Positions 5,590-5,982 of a stretch of 5,982 nt of DNA are shown here, one piece after another. Position numbers and translations under genes: made by a program. The DNA lies in assembly GCA_910588595.1 (NCBI GenBank), contig CAJUQU010000262.1:1-5982 (forward strand). Reading direction: 5' to 3'. This DNA is from an uncultured Lachnospiraceae bacterium (GTDB lineage Bacteria > Bacillota_A > Clostridia > Lachnospirales > Lachnospiraceae). Numbering within the stretch: the stretch's first letter is position 1; the number at the start of each line of letters is the position of its first letter. The notes below the pieces were generated by a model. It ran no database searches. It was not told the DNA's origin and worked only from the letters and a program-made list of their open reading frames with translations.

Positions 5590-5669
5590 GCGGAATTGAT
5601 GGAATTGGCAGACATGCAGGATTTAGGTTCCTGTGGGCAACCGTGAGGGTTCAAATCCCTCATTCCGCA
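5590..5669 (+). tRNA. tRNA-Leu (anticodon UAG)
   Basis: All arms can be drawn. Acceptor: GCGGAAT (5590-5596) with ATTCCGC (5662-5668), discriminator A5669. D-stem: ATG with CAT. Anticodon stem: CAGGA with TCCTG around the loop TTTAGGT, anticodon TAG (5623-5625). A short GG/CC variable arm with CAA loop follows. T-arm: GAGGG TTCAAAT CCCTC. CCA is not encoded, so it must be added after transcription. The gene lies downstream of a broken copy with the same anticodon, shares its promoter, and ends before an intrinsic terminator. It should decode CUN leucine codons. Confidence 0.97.
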
Positions 5670-5672
5670 TAA

Positions 5673-5710
5673 GGCTCCTTGTAAATACAACGTTTACAGG
5701 GAGTCTTTTT
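5673..5710 (+). terminator. Intrinsic terminator after tRNA-Leu
   Basis: The arm at 5673-5685 (GGCTCCTTGTAAA) pairs with 5693-5705 (TTTACAGGGAGTC) over 13 pairs with two G-U, around a 7-base loop. Five T (5706-5710) follow. It ends the tRNA transcript four bases after the mature tRNA end. Confidence 0.93.
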
Positions 5711-5730
5711 CTATATTCTAGCAGATTTTT

Positions 5731-5795
5731 GCTCCTTTTTCACTCGTTAGATTTTCGGTTGGCAAAGCGAACAATCTAACGAGGGGGAAAGGAGC
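5731..5795 (+). promoter_or_regulatory. Long hairpin sequestering the RBS of the recombinase-like gene
   Basis: Arms of 23 bases, 5731-5753 and 5773-5795, pair with a single A-G mismatch and two G-T pairs around a 19-base loop. The matching blocks are GCTCCTTT with AAAGGAGC and CTCGTTAGATT with AATCTAACGAG. The 3' arm contains AAAGGAG (5788-5794), which is the RBS seven bases before the ATG at 5802, so in RNA the RBS would be fully paired. No T-run follows on either strand, which argues against a terminator. It could instead be a DNA inverted repeat bound by a recombinase at an element end. I see no convincing promoter between the tRNA terminator and the hairpin. Confidence 0.7.
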
Positions 5796-5801
5796 ATATT
5801 T

Positions 5802-5945
5802 ATGACTAAAATATCTTTTCAGAACACGAGGGATTTAACGGTAGCTGAGGCTTTCGGAGACTTCCTTGAACACTGTAAAATCAAAAATCTGAGAGCCGAC
5901 ACCATCAAAGGCTATAAGGGACACTTCGTAAACGGTAAAACGTGA
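5802..5945 (+). pseudogene. Tyrosine recombinase/integrase, N-terminal fragment (truncated)
   Basis: An ATG with a good RBS opens a 47-codon frame ending at TGA 5943-5945. Residues 12-42 (LTVAEAFGDFLEHCKIKNLR, then ADTIKGYKGHF) match the start of the SAM-like core-binding domain of tyrosine recombinases, where a pattern of the type 'TV.EAF..F...CK.KNL...TI..Y' is usual. Full-length integrases have about 280-400 residues, with the catalytic R...HxxR...Y in the C-terminal half. None of that is present, and resemblance ends after about HF (41-42), four codons before the stop. Either a deletion or rearrangement fused the N-terminus to other DNA, or a frameshift has occurred. The gene lies 132 bases after a tRNA-Leu, a common integration site. 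An intact small protein of unknown role cannot be excluded. Confidence 0.6.
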
Positions 5946-5982
5946 GTACCTATACAAAACTGGAGCAATCCTGTACTATAGT
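5942..5982 (+). other. Unassigned open sequence at the window end
   Basis: After the recombinase fragment stops, two frames stay open to the window edge. One could start at GTG 5942 and reads STYTKLEQSCTI; the other, from 5932, reads TVKREYLYKTGAILYYS. Neither is long enough to identify, and no good RBS precedes the GTG. A new gene, or a continuation of recombinase-related sequence in another frame, are both possible. Confidence 0.2.

Noticed and set aside
5533..5669. One intron-containing tRNA spanning both tRNA-like segments
   Set aside because: The downstream segment folds as a full tRNA alone, and the acceptor GCGGATA of the first does not match ATTCCGC. Group I introns need hundreds of bases.

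Overview
The window looks like chromosomal DNA from an anaerobic Firmicute, most likely a Lachnospiraceae-type Clostridiales bacterium. This rests on the families present: a YclM-like single-function aspartokinase beside homoserine dehydrogenase, a MepA/NorM-type MATE pump, a stand-alone LytTR regulator paired with LiaF-like and DUF4097 proteins, and tRNA genes without an encoded CCA. Strong AGGAGG-type ribosome binding sites and intrinsic terminators fit too. The assignment is by family resemblance only. All convincing genes are on the + strand.

Layout. (1) 1-1752: the 3' end of homoserine dehydrogenase, then a complete aspartokinase. These are aspartate-family amino acid biosynthesis genes, and the unit closes with a good intrinsic terminator at 1779-1824. 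(2) 1940-3331: a 12-helix MATE exporter with its own strong RBS. (3) 3330-3495: a compact regulatory region with a 13-bp-period tandem repeat, a long interrupted inverted repeat, a sigma-A-like promoter whose -35 lies in that inverted repeat, and a G7 tract in the RBS. (4) 3500-5449: a tightly packed three-gene operon. It encodes a receiver-less LytTR DNA-binding protein, a four-helix membrane protein with a LiaF-type C-terminal repeat domain (ATGA overlap), and a soluble DUF4097 beta-repeat protein (16-nt gap). (5) 5475-5710: a strong extended -10 promoter, a 5' half of a tRNA-Leu(UAG) gene broken in the anticodon stem, an intact tRNA-Leu(UAG), and a terminator. (6) 5731-5982: a 23-bp-arm hairpin that buries the RBS of a short reading frame resembling the N-terminal core-binding domain of a tyrosine recombinase. 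The frame stops after 47 codons. This looks like the edge of a mobile or formerly mobile element next to a tRNA.

How the parts may work together. The operon at 3500-5449 is the best candidate for an under-described system. By analogy with LytTR regulator/membrane-inhibitor pairs and with LiaF in cell-envelope stress circuits, the membrane protein may restrain the LytTR protein until the envelope is disturbed. The inverted repeat over the promoter would then be a candidate control site. The tRNA/recombinase end suggests integration or rearrangement in a tRNA-Leu cluster. The mechanistic links are inference from sequence; the gene boundaries and motifs are read directly.
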